From an uncultured Clostridium sp. (GTDB lineage Bacteria > Bacillota > Clostridia > Clostridiales > Clostridiaceae): a DNA stretch of 64,000 nucleotides. The stretch is from the NCBI GenBank assembly GCA_900539375.1, contig UQBY01000012.1, positions 1 through 64,000 on the forward strand, in the 5' to 3' direction. The position numbers were made by a program, and so were the translations under genes. Shown here in pieces: positions 34,987 to 42,679 of this stretch (positions within the stretch are counted from its first letter, which is position 1; every line of letters starts with the position of its first letter). A model generated the notes under the pieces. It was not told the DNA's origin. It did not search any database and saw nothing but the letters and a program-made list of their open reading frames with translations.

Positions 34987-35231
34987 ATTGTCGCCTCCAA
35001 CTTCAAATTTTCGCACTAATTTGAGTAATTATATCACATATTTATGAAAAGGTCTACCATTTCCACTATACTCACCACTTAATGACTTCTTAAATACTTG
35101 CCGAAAAAGAAAAAAATGATATCAATCCACAGCAATTCTCTTTATTACAAGAAGTACCTAAAGAATTTATTTTGTTTGTACCAAAATTAAATAGTAAATT
35201 TTATAATATTAATTTTACAGGAATATTATGA
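34927..35231. pseudogene. Debris region with coding fragments on both strands
   Basis: Between 34927 and 35231 two stop-free pieces have coding character without starts. One, on the + strand (about 35093-35231), reads as a fragment containing DINPQQFSLLQEVPKEFILF and ends in TGA. The other, on the - strand (about 35105-35033), reads FKKSLSGEYSGNGRPFHKY and then stops. Neither has a ribosome site or matches a family I know. Together they look like the leftovers of inserted or deleted genes. Confidence 0.35.
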
Positions 35232-35244
35232 CAATAATGTGTCA
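35229..35244. promoter_or_regulatory. 16-base palindromic motif, copy 1 (shared with 41495)
   Basis: The motif is TGACAATAATGTGTCA, an inverted repeat TGACA-N6-TGTCA with AAAA after it. It lies 15 bases upstream of the -35 box of the trans-sulfuration gene, the position of an activator site. It matches 15 of 16 bases of a second copy ahead of the redox gene at 41603. It resembles Crp/Fnr-type half sites. Confidence 0.5.
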
Positions 35245-35259
35245 AAATAAAAATGTAAT

Positions 35260-35287
35260 TTGACTTAAGTGAAAAAAATGATATAAT
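35260..35287 (+). promoter_or_regulatory. Promoter of the trans-sulfuration gene
   Basis: TTGACT (35260-35265) and TATAAT (35282-35287) have a 16-base spacer, about 58 bases ahead of the start codon. Confidence 0.65.
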
Positions 35288-35345
35288 AAATTTAAACATA
35301 GAAAATAAGTATGTATAGTATGAATTATAAAGGGGATGAAGGAAA

Positions 35346-36539
35346 ATGTCAAAAAGAATTTATGGAAATGAATATGGATTTCAAACACGTGCAGTACATA
35401 CAGGAAATGATATAGATGGTGAAACTGGAGCAATTAAGCGTCCTATTACAATGGCAAATAGTTATGAATTACCATATGACCCATCTGATTTAAATTGGAG
35501 TAGTGCAGATAAGAGTTTATATACTAGAAATGGTGGAAGTAATCAAAAATATTTACAAGAAAAAGTTGCATCATTAGAAGGTGGAGAAGATTGTGTTGTA
35601 TTAGCTAGTGGAGTTGCAGCTCTTTCAGGATTATTTTTTGCACTTTTAGAAACTGGAGATCATGTTATTTTTTCAAGTGTAACATATATTGCAGTATATC
35701 GTTTATTAAATGAATTGTTTAATAATAAATTTCATGTTGAAACAACAGTTGTGGATACAACAAATCCTGAAGAAGTTAAAAAAGCAATAAGACCAAATAC
35801 AAAATTAATTCATATTGAAACTCCAGGAAACCCAACACTTATGATATCAGATATAAAAAAGATAGCAGAAATAGCCCATGAAAATGGAGCACTTCTTTCA
35901 GTAGATAATACCTTTGCCTCACCTTATAATCAAAGACCAATTGAATTAGGTGCAGATTTTACTATTGAAAGTTTAACAAAATATATAAATGGTCATGGAG
36001 ATGCTATGGGTGGTGCTATTATAGGTAAAACAAAATATTTAGATATAATAAGAGCACAATCACAAATTAACCTAGGAGCAACTATAAGTCCTTTTAATGC
36101 TTGGCTTATTATGAGAGGAGCAGTAACTTTACCTCTTCGTATGAAACAACATAATGAAAATGCACAAAAGGTGGCAGAATACCTTGAGTCTCTTCCTTTT
36201 GTAAGTTTTGTAGCATATCCAGGATTAAAGTCTCATAAGGGTCATGAAATAGCAAAATCACAAATGACTAATGGATATGGTGGAGTTTTGTCTTTTGGAT
36301 TAAAGGCAGACCATGATACTCATAATCGTTTTGTAAGTTATTTAAAAGTTATAACATCTGCTGTATCTCTTGGACATGATGAAAGTTTAATTGTATTTTT
36401 AGGAGAAGATGATGAAAGACAATATCTTTATCCAGAAGAGTTCCATAATGGATTCTTTAGATTTAGTGTTGGAATTGAAGATATAGAAGATATTATAGGA
36501 GATTTAGAACAAGCTTTTAAAAAGACAGGTTTATTATAA
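35346..36539 (+). CDS. Trans-sulfuration family PLP enzyme (Cys/Met metabolism)
   Basis: The 397-residue PLP enzyme is of the cystathionine gamma-synthase / methionine gamma-lyase family. The PLP lysine is Lys212 (ESLTKYINGHGD). The substrate loop starts YTRNGGSNQKYLQEKVASLEGG, and the C-terminal FFRFSVGIEDIEDI is typical. The family splits into synthases, lyases and sulfhydrylases that cannot be told apart by eye. A gamma-lyase role releasing methanethiol or H2S is plausible. It is monocistronic with its own promoter, an upstream palindrome and a strong terminator. Confidence 0.88.
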   Translation: MSKRIYGNEYGFQTRAVHTGNDIDGETGAIKRPITMANSYELPYDPSDLNWSSADKSLYTRNGGSNQKYLQEKVASLEGGEDCVVLASGVAALSGLFFALLETGDHVIFSSVTYIAVYRLLNELFNNKFHVETTVVDTTNPEEVKKAIRPNTKLIHIETPGNPTLMISDIKKIAEIAHENGALLSVDNTFASPYNQRPIELGADFTIESLTKYINGHGDAMGGAIIGKTKYLDIIRAQSQINLGATISPFNAWLIMRGAVTLPLRMKQHNENAQKVAEYLESLPFVSFVAYPGLKSHKGHEIAKSQMTNGYGGVLSFGLKADHDTHNRFVSYLKVITSAVSLGHDESLIVFLGEDDERQYLYPEEFHNGFFRFSVGIEDIEDIIGDLEQAFKKTGLL

Positions 36540-36553
36540 AATTGTATTTTTAA

Positions 36554-36602
36554 AAAGGTGTAATAGCAAGACTTTAATTTGCTATTACACCTTTATTTTT
36601 TT
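36554..36602 (+). terminator. Terminator after the trans-sulfuration gene
   Basis: Perfect 16-base arms AAAGGTGTAATAGCAA (36554-36569) and TTGCTATTACACCTTT (36579-36594) are followed by ATTTTTTTT. Confidence 0.92.
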
Positions 36603-36845
36603 TGTAAAAAAGAATATATTATTACAAATGAAAAAAATGTAAATAAAAAATATTTTAATTTAATAATTCAAATAAAAAATTAAACGAAATGACGAAAAAT
36701 AAATTGTAAAATATTATAATATAGTGTATAATATAGGTAAGGAACCGGATACAAAAAGAATATTTTTAAATTTATATAGAAAGTTTTTGAGATTATATCT
36801 GGAATAGTTAACATTTGGGGAATTTATTAAAAGTAGGTGATTTGT

Positions 36846-37178
36846 ATGGAAGGAATTATTAAACAAAATAACAGTAAGTTTACATATAAAAAAGGAGAAT
36901 TTATTGGATTAGGATTTAAAGAAGTTCTCCATGAAAATACAAAAGAATCAATTACTTTAAATAATATAGAAGATTTTATAAATTTATTAATTAATAATAT
37001 TGAAGAAGTACAAATGATAGAAGCACATAATGTATATGAATGTGAAAAATGCAAAAAAAGAAAAAAAGAAAAATGTGTTACAATACGCCATCATAAAGAA
37101 ATAGAAAAAATAAATTTATATTGTACTGACTGTGGAACTCCTATGAAGTTAATAGAAGTAAGTAATAGATATAAATAA
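36846..37178 (+). CDS. Small zinc-ribbon-like protein, unknown
   Basis: The product is 110 residues from ATG 36846 (the in-frame GTG at 36837 overlaps the GTAGGTGAT ribosome site and is rejected). The C-terminal third has CEKCKKRKKEKC and YCTDCGTP, four or five cysteines in two knuckles, so a zinc ribbon. The N-terminal part is acidic/neutral with the unusual segment FTYKKGEFIGLGFKEV. No family is recognised. It has its own terminator shared with the convergent transporter remnant. Confidence 0.55.
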   Translation: MEGIIKQNNSKFTYKKGEFIGLGFKEVLHENTKESITLNNIEDFINLLINNIEEVQMIEAHNVYECEKCKKRKKEKCVTIRHHKEIEKINLYCTDCGTPMKLIEVSNRYK

Positions 37179-37183
37179 AAAAT

Positions 37184-37219
37184 AAAGATATGACTTTAAA
37201 CTTTAGTCATATCTTTTTT
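37184..37219 (+). terminator. Terminator after 36846-37178
   Basis: Perfect 12-base arms AAAGATATGACT (37184-37195) and AGTCATATCTTT (37205-37216) are followed by T's. It overlaps the stop of the transporter remnant on the other strand. Confidence 0.85.
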
Positions 37220-37532
37220 ATATATTTCTCCCAATATAGCACCACTAATAATTAATATAGCTCCAATAATTTGTATTATTAACATAGTTTCATTTAAAAA
37301 TAAAACAGAAAATACTACTGCTGATAATGGTTCTAGATATCCTAATATAGCTACTGTTTGTATAGGTAAATTTTCTTTTAGTTAAAAGAAATATTAATAT
37401 TAACAAAAAATTTCCAATCATTGTATGCCAAAATACAATTTCATAACTCGTAAGTGAAATATAACCAGCAACTATACCATTAGAACCAAAAAGTAATAAA
37501 GCTAGTATATATTTAAAATATGATTTATTCAT
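37196..37532 (-). pseudogene. EamA/DMT transporter with large internal deletion
   Basis: On the - strand the first about 53 residues are the start of an EamA-type permease (MNKSYFKYILALLLFGSNGI..., two membrane segments). After TKRK the frame is lost. Shifted by one base, the sequence resumes as the very end of the same family (QTVAILGYLEPLSAVVFSVL, LNETMLIIQIIGAILI) and stops at 37196-37198. A whole transporter is about 290 residues, so about 500 bases of the middle are missing and the join is out of frame. The start and ribosome region look intact. Confidence 0.8.
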
Positions 37533-37688
37533 AACCTTACCTACCTTATTTTTACTTGAATTATTTTCAAAGAGATTGTATCATTCATATATAAATTTGA
37601 AAAGTGAATGTTTAGTATGACTTTTATTACAAATTCAGATATATGAGGTGAAAAATATTAAATTGACAAAGGCATTTTTTTGTATTAA

Positions 37689-37712
37689 ACTATTCTCACA
37701 AATGAGAATAGT
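37689..37712. promoter_or_regulatory. Perfect palindromic operator before the HTH regulator gene
   Basis: ACTATTCTCA (37689-37698), CAAA, TGAGAATAGT (37703-37712): 10-base perfect arms between the promoter (TTGACA at 37663-37668) and the ribosome site of the regulator. The location over the transcription start suggests autorepression. Confidence 0.65.
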
Positions 37713-37723
37713 AAGGAGGAATT

Positions 37724-38239
37724 ATGAATACTGAAAAACTTTTAATGAATCCAATCTCAAATAGAATTCTTTTATTTATTTCAAAACAAAAAGAAGCAAC
37801 TACTTTAGAAGTAGTAAATGCATTAAAAGATGTTTCAAGAGCAACTTTATATCGTTATATGAAGGAAATGGTAGAAAAAAATATTTTAGAAATTGTTCGT
37901 GAAGAAAAGGTAAAAGGGCAAATTCAAAAGGTATATAAGGTAAAAACAAAAATAATATCAGATAATGAAAATTCAAATGATTATATGGAACAAGTTTTAA
38001 CATTCTTGTTACATATTTATCAACAATATGCACAATATTTTTCAAACTTAGAAAATAAAGCAGAAGGATTATTTATGGTATCACCTAGTTTAATGCTAGA
38101 TGAAGCAGAGTATAGTGAATTTTGCAATGAGATAAATAAAGTTTTAGAAAAATATTCAGGAAAGCCATATAACAAGAAACGAAAGGTGAGAAATATGTAT
38201 TTTTTATCTGCACCAGATGAAAGTTGGGAGGAAAAGTAA
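37724..38239 (+). CDS. Winged-helix transcriptional regulator (ArsR-like)
   Basis: The 171-residue product has a winged helix-turn-helix at about residues 10-75 (SNRILLFISKQKEATTLEVV, then SRATLYRYMKEMVEKNIL). A helical C-terminal domain of about 90 residues (MEQVLTFLLHIYQQYAQYF) is probably for dimerisation or ligand binding. It sits behind a perfect palindrome likely to be its own operator. The TAA shares its last base with the ATG of the next gene, a cysteine hydrolase, so the two form a regulator-enzyme pair. Confidence 0.82.
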   Translation: MNTEKLLMNPISNRILLFISKQKEATTLEVVNALKDVSRATLYRYMKEMVEKNILEIVREEKVKGQIQKVYKVKTKIISDNENSNDYMEQVLTFLLHIYQQYAQYFSNLENKAEGLFMVSPSLMLDEAEYSEFCNEINKVLEKYSGKPYNKKRKVRNMYFLSAPDESWEEK

Positions 38240-38745
38240 TGAAAACAGCATTATTAGTAATTGATATGCAAAATATTTGTATGGGAAAAAATCATGCAAA
38301 AATATTTCAGTATGACAAAATAGGATTATTAAAAAGAATAAATCAGAGAATTAGTGAATTTGAACCTAAAAATGTTTATTATATAAAAAATGTTATGAAA
38401 AAAAATTTCTTAAATCGTTTTGCACCCTTTCAGGCATATGAAGGAATGGAAGAAACAGAACTAGTAGATGGATTAAATATTGTATCAAACCAGATATTTA
38501 GTAAGTATACTGGAAATGCATTTACAAATTTAAAGTTTGCAGAGAAGATTCAAAAAGATGGATATGAATGTTTAGAACTAGCTGGAGTTGATGGTGGCGG
38601 TTGCGTAGCATTAACAGCACTAGGAGCAATTAAGTTAGGTTATAAAGTTATTATTCCAAATAATTTAGTAGGAACTGTTATGGTAAAACAAGAGCAAAAA
38701 TATCACAAGAAACTAATAAAAAAAGGAGTAATATTTTCTAGCTAG
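38239..38745 (+). CDS. Isochorismatase-like cysteine hydrolase
   Basis: The 168-residue hydrolase starts MKTALLVIDMQN. Asp9 is the expected catalytic Asp; the nucleophile Cys is in ELAGVDGGGCVALTALGA, preceded by the cis-peptide-like VDG. The family includes nicotinamidase and isochorismatase-like enzymes; the substrate is unknown. ATG 38239 has GGGAGG 8 bases upstream. The TTG at 38224 is rejected because it overlaps that site. It is coupled to the upstream winged-helix regulator. Confidence 0.82.
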   Translation: MKTALLVIDMQNICMGKNHAKIFQYDKIGLLKRINQRISEFEPKNVYYIKNVMKKNFLNRFAPFQAYEGMEETELVDGLNIVSNQIFSKYTGNAFTNLKFAEKIQKDGYECLELAGVDGGGCVALTALGAIKLGYKVIIPNNLVGTVMVKQEQKYHKKLIKKGVIFSS

Positions 38746-38867
38746 ATAATTTAAGAAGGAGTATTTTTAAAAGTTTATTGAGAAAAATATTTCTAAAAAA
38801 AATTATTCTTATGCTATAATTATTATACATTAGTACAGAAAAAAATATAAGAAAGGAGGAAGATATT

Positions 38868-39140
38868 ATGAAATGAGAGGAAGTTAGAAGAATATATCCT
38901 AACAAATTTGTTAAAGTTCAGATTTTAAAATATCATTTAGAAGGAAATAATAAAGTTGTAGATGATATGGTAGTAATAAGGGGTATAGATAATAATAAAG
39001 AAGCAACAAATGAACTTATGAATTGTAAAGATGATACTATTGTATATCATACAGCAAATGAAAAAATAAGCATTGAAATTAAAAATATTAGAGCATATAG
39101 AGGCAATATTAAACTTACTAAACTAGAAGTCTCTTTATAA
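38868..39140 (+). pseudogene. Small conserved-looking gene with TGA at codon 3
   Basis: AAAGGAGGAAGATATT precedes ATG AAA TGA, so a strong start is followed by a stop at codon 3 (38874-38876). Read through, the frame runs 87 more codons without a stop to TAA at 39138-39140. It encodes an intact-looking small protein (EEVRRIYPNKFVKVQILKYH, later EKISIEIKNIRAYRG). If codon 3 were TGG (Trp) the product would be 90 residues. No later ATG near the start has a ribosome site. A single G-to-A change, a sequencing error, or readthrough are the options. Confidence 0.75.
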
Positions 39141-39190
39141 AATTTATAGCATACTATTAAATATAATTATATAAAAATGGAGTGATTCAA

Positions 39191-40075
39191 ATGATAAAAG
39201 TAATTGCCTCTGATATGGATGGAACATTATTAAATAATAATCATGAAATTGATGAAGAAACAGCAAAAGCTATTAAAAAGGCTGAAGAAAAGGGAATAAT
39301 ATTTGTAATATCTACTGGTAGAGAGTATGAAAATGTAAAATATTTATTAGATAAACAAAATATAAAATGTCAATGTATTCTTTCTAATGGAGCAGAGTAT
39401 AGAGATGAAATGGGAAATATTTTAGATGTAATTAATATTAATGAAAAGTCATCAAGGAAAATTTTAAAAATATTAAAGGAAAATAATATTTCTGCTCGCA
39501 TGTTTACTAATAAAGGCATATATACAACAGCTACAAAAGAAGAAGCACTTTTAGAAGTTACTTTTAGAACATTAGCCTTTGACCCTCATTTAACAAAGGG
39601 AGAAGCAAAGAAAATTGCAGAAAAAGAAAAATTTTTTACTTGTTTAAAGTATATAGATGATTTTGAAAAGTTTTTTGAAGAAGGAATAGAAATAAGAAAA
39701 TTTGTAGCTTTTCATGAAAATATTAAATTAATAGAGAAACTTAAAAAAATAATAGGAGAAATTGAAGGATTAGCAGTGTTATCCTCTTTTAATGATAATA
39801 TAGAAATAACTGATATAAATGCTCAAAAGGGAATTATTTTAGAAAAAGTAACAAAAAAGATGGGAATAGATAAAAAAGATGTAATGATTCTTGGAGATAG
39901 CTTTAATGATTATTCTATGTTTGAAATATTTGAAGAAAGTGTTGCAATGGAAAATGCAATTTCAGAAATTAAAAAAATAGCTAAATACATAACAGATACA
40001 AATGAAAATCATGGAGTAGCAAAAGCTATTTATAATGTACTTAATGATAGTATGGAAGTTATGAAAAGTAAATAG
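39191..40075 (+). CDS. Cof-type HAD hydrolase
   Basis: The 294-residue HAD phosphatase has motif I ASDMDGTLLNN, motif II STGREY, motif III Lys in QKGIILEKV and motif IV LGDSFNDYSMF. A C2B cap is present. Cof-family enzymes dephosphorylate sugar phosphates or flavin mononucleotide; the substrate here is unknown. ATG 39191 has TGGAGTG upstream; the GTG at 39182 overlaps that site. A ClC-family channel gene follows 34 bases later. Confidence 0.88.
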   Translation: MIKVIASDMDGTLLNNNHEIDEETAKAIKKAEEKGIIFVISTGREYENVKYLLDKQNIKCQCILSNGAEYRDEMGNILDVININEKSSRKILKILKENNISARMFTNKGIYTTATKEEALLEVTFRTLAFDPHLTKGEAKKIAEKEKFFTCLKYIDDFEKFFEEGIEIRKFVAFHENIKLIEKLKKIIGEIEGLAVLSSFNDNIEITDINAQKGIILEKVTKKMGIDKKDVMILGDSFNDYSMFEIFEESVAMENAISEIKKIAKYITDTNENHGVAKAIYNVLNDSMEVMKSK

Positions 40076-40109
40076 CTAAAGAAGAAATATTTTATTTGGG
40101 GGATTAATT

Positions 40110-41369
40110 ATGAATGAATATTTTAAACATAAACTTAAACATAATTTTCAAAGGTTAAAAATAGCAACAAAATGGATTGTTTTTTCAATTCTTTCAGGAA
40201 TACTAATTGGAGGAGTTGGAATTAGTTTTTATTATTGTATGGATTTTGTAACAACTAAAAGGATAGAACATCCTTGGCTTATTTTTTTGCTTCCAATAGG
40301 AGGAGTTATAATAGTATTTTTATATAAACTTCTTCATGATGAACATGATACAGGAACAAATCTTGTAATATCAGCAATTCATTCAAATGAAAAAATACCA
40401 TTACGTATGGCACCATTAATTTTTATATCTACATTAATTACTCACTTATTTGGTGGTTCAGCAGGTCGTGAAGGTGCTGCACTTCAATTAGGTGGAAGTT
40501 TAGGAAATAGTTTAGGAAGATTATTTAAATTTAATGATAAAGATAAGCACATAATGATTATGTGTGGAATGAGTGCATCTTTTTCTGCCCTTTTTGGAAC
40601 TCCTATGGCAGCAGCTATTTTTTCAATGGAAGTTGTAAGTGTTGGAATAATGCATTATTCAGCCTTACTTCCTTGTGTAATATCTTCTTTAGTTGCTCAT
40701 AAGCTAGCTTTATTTTTTAAAGCTTCAGGAGAAGTTTTTTCAATTTCAAATATACCTTTATTTAATATAGCTTCATCTGTTAAAATATCTTTACTTGCAA
40801 TATTAAGTGCTTTAGTAAGTGTTGCTTTTTGCATTATGCTTCATAAATCAGAAGCTTTATATAAAAAGTTTTTTAAAAATCCATATATTCGTGTAATTGT
40901 TGGAGGAGGACTTATTATTTTACTTACATTACTTGTAGGAAATCAAACCTATAATGGAGCAGGAATAAATGTTATTTCAAAATGTATTGATGGAACAGTA
41001 AAACCAGAAGCTTTTTTCTTAAAAATGCTATTTACAGCAGTAACTTTAGGTGCTGGATATAAGGGAGGAGAAATTGTACCTTCATTTTTTATAGGAGCAG
41101 CTTTTGGATGCTTATTTGGCAATATTATTGGATTTTCTCCTAGTATGTGTACTGCTATTGGAATGATTTCTGTATTTTGTGGAGTAACAAATTGCCCAAT
41201 TACTTCATTATTAATAAGTTTTGAGTTATTTGGATATGCTGCTATGCCATTTTTCCTTTTATCAATTGCATTTAGTTATGTTCTTTCAGGATATTATGGA
41301 TTATATAGAAGTCAAAAAATAATGTATTCTAAATATAGAACAAATTATATTAACAAAACAACAGAGTAA
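40110..41369 (+). CDS. ClC-family anion channel/transporter
   Basis: The 419-residue membrane protein has about ten membrane helices. Selectivity motifs are GSAGREGAALQLGGSLG (gating Glu present), GTPMAAAIFSMEVV and GAGYKGGEIVPSFFIGAAFG. The usual GSGIP motif and C-terminal CBS domains are absent. The GYKGGEIVP form resembles the fluoride-exporting ClC-F branch, though no fluoride riboswitch is visible in the 34-base gap. Chloride versus fluoride is undecided. It is followed by a strong terminator. Confidence 0.85.
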   Translation: MNEYFKHKLKHNFQRLKIATKWIVFSILSGILIGGVGISFYYCMDFVTTKRIEHPWLIFLLPIGGVIIVFLYKLLHDEHDTGTNLVISAIHSNEKIPLRMAPLIFISTLITHLFGGSAGREGAALQLGGSLGNSLGRLFKFNDKDKHIMIMCGMSASFSALFGTPMAAAIFSMEVVSVGIMHYSALLPCVISSLVAHKLALFFKASGEVFSISNIPLFNIASSVKISLLAILSALVSVAFCIMLHKSEALYKKFFKNPYIRVIVGGGLIILLTLLVGNQTYNGAGINVISKCIDGTVKPEAFFLKMLFTAVTLGAGYKGGEIVPSFFIGAAFGCLFGNIIGFSPSMCTAIGMISVFCGVTNCPITSLLISFELFGYAAMPFFLLSIAFSYVLSGYYGLYRSQKIMYSKYRTNYINKTTE

Positions 41370-41373
41370 AAAT

Positions 41374-41412
41374 AAAGCCCAAGGAATTGGGGGAAACCTT
41401 GGGCTTTTTCAT
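41374..41412 (+). terminator. Terminator after the ClC gene
   Basis: Perfect 11-base arms AAAGCCCAAGG (41374-41384) and CCTTGGGCTTT (41397-41407) are followed by TTC. Confidence 0.9.
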
Positions 41413-41494
41413 CTTAGGGAGATGATTATATTAAATTGGGGATTTAATATGAAAAACTTTATTTATCTTATGCTTTTATTATAGAAAGACTTTG

Positions 41495-41510
41495 TGACAA
41501 GAATGTGTCA
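41495..41510. promoter_or_regulatory. 16-base palindromic motif, copy 2 (shared with 35229)
   Basis: TGACAAGAATGTGTCA is followed by AAAA, one base different from the copy at 35229. It lies 92 bases before the start codon of the redox protein, against 101 for copy 1. Confidence 0.5.
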
Positions 41511-41602
41511 AAAACAAAATTTTTTTATGACTATATTTTTGGTAGTATGATTAAAAGAAAAGGTATATAATATATGTATATTTTTTTAGGAGAGGATATA
41601 AT

Positions 41603-42013
41603 ATGGAAGAAAAATTTATAGAAAAAGCATTAGAAAATCATATGAAAGGTTTTAATTGTGCTCAAGCTGTAGCCTGTGCTTATAGTGAAGTAGTTGGAAT
41701 GGATGAAAATACAATTTTTAAAATGGCTGAAGGTTTTGGACTTGGAATGGGTGGAATGCAATGTACATGTGGTGCTTTATCAGGTGCTATTATGTTAGCT
41801 GGTTTAAAAGAAAGTAGTGGAGATGTTAATAATCCAACAACTAAGGCTAGTACATATAAGTTATCTAAGGAAATAGTTGAAGAATTTAGAGAAAAAAACA
41901 CTTCTGTTATATGTAGAGAATTAAAAGGTGTTGATACAAATGTTGTTCTTCGCTCATGTGATGGTTGTATAGAAGATGCTGCACGAATAGCTTATAATGT
42001 GTTATTTAAGTAA
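41603..42013 (+). CDS. C_GCAxxG_C_C family probable redox protein
   Basis: The 136-residue product has the family's cysteine signature: FNCAQAVACAY (the C-x-GCA-like start), MGGMQCTCGALSGAIML, SVICRELKG and RSCDGCIEDAA. These Cys-rich proteins of anaerobes are predicted to carry a metal or disulfide redox site; biochemistry is little known. It has its own gap with a shared palindromic motif upstream and a large hairpin terminator after. Confidence 0.88.
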   Translation: MEEKFIEKALENHMKGFNCAQAVACAYSEVVGMDENTIFKMAEGFGLGMGGMQCTCGALSGAIMLAGLKESSGDVNNPTTKASTYKLSKEIVEEFREKNTSVICRELKGVDTNVVLRSCDGCIEDAARIAYNVLFK

Positions 42014-42044
42014 AAGTATATATTAAAAATTTTAAATTGTAATT

Positions 42045-42127
42045 AGGAGTTATTTTTCAAAGAATTTCAATCACAATATATAATGTATATTGTGTGAATA
42101 TTTGCTGATGCGATGGCTCCTTTTTTT
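42045..42127 (+). terminator. Large nested hairpin ending in a T-run
   Basis: Outer arms AGGAG (42045-42049) and CTCCT (42117-42121) enclose a perfect inner hairpin CACAATATA (42072-42080) / TATATTGTG (42086-42094). TTTTTTT follows. It terminates the redox gene, but the 70-base interior is longer than needed, so a structured regulatory RNA is possible. Confidence 0.65.
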
Positions 42128-42138
42128 ATATATACAAA

Positions 42139-42181
42139 TTGACATAAAAATAAATTAGGTAGTATAATACCTATATAGGTA
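42139..42181 (+). promoter_or_regulatory. marR-type promoter with overlapping palindromic operator
   Basis: TTGACA (42139-42144), an 18-base spacer and TATAAT (42163-42168). The perfect 14-base palindrome TACCTATATAGGTA (42168-42181) begins at the last base of the -10 box; a second, shorter half-match (TAGGTAG) lies just upstream. The position predicts repression, probably by the MarR protein encoded next. Confidence 0.75.
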
Positions 42182-42208
42182 ATATATTACTTAACCAAGG
42201 AGGATATT

Positions 42209-42652
42209 ATGTACGATTTTGAAAATATGGACAAACGTTTAATTGCTTATGTTAATATTTTTATTTTAGCTAATAGGCTTCAAGCAATAATGGATAAAGG
42301 CTTAGAAGAAATTACAGCAAAACAGTGGCTTGCACTCACCATGATTGATGCCTTTGAAGAAGCTCCAACTTTAAAAGAAATGGCAAACTTAGCTGGAGTT
42401 ACTCATCAAAATATGAAGCAAATTGTTAATAAGCTTGAAGAAAAGGGTTTTGTAGAAATTGTGCAAGATGAAAATGATAGAAGAGCTATAAGGATTAAGA
42501 AAACTGAAAAAGCTATTAAAGTTAGAGATAGAGACACTAAAAGAAATTGGAATTTTGTATTTGATATGTTTTCCTGTCTTGATGAAGAAGAAATGAAAGG
42601 TTTTCATAAGGCACAAGAGAAACTATGTAACAAGTTACTTACAATGGAATAA
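42209..42652 (+). CDS. MarR family transcriptional regulator
   Basis: The 147-residue winged-helix regulator has the recognition helix ANLAGVTHQNMKQIVNKLEEKG and the wing QDENDRRAIRIKKT, the classical DxRxxxxxLT-like signature. It likely binds the TACCTATATAGGTA palindrome 28 bases upstream and so represses itself and the flavodoxin-like gene that follows 27 bases later. The inducing ligand is unknown. Confidence 0.9.
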   Translation: MYDFENMDKRLIAYVNIFILANRLQAIMDKGLEEITAKQWLALTMIDAFEEAPTLKEMANLAGVTHQNMKQIVNKLEEKGFVEIVQDENDRRAIRIKKTEKAIKVRDRDTKRNWNFVFDMFSCLDEEEMKGFHKAQEKLCNKLLTME

Positions 42653-42679
42653 AAAATTAAAAATAAAGAGGTAAATAAT

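Noticed and set aside
40076..40109. Fluoride riboswitch before the ClC gene
   Set aside because: The gap is only 34 bases and contains none of the conserved crcB-motif elements.
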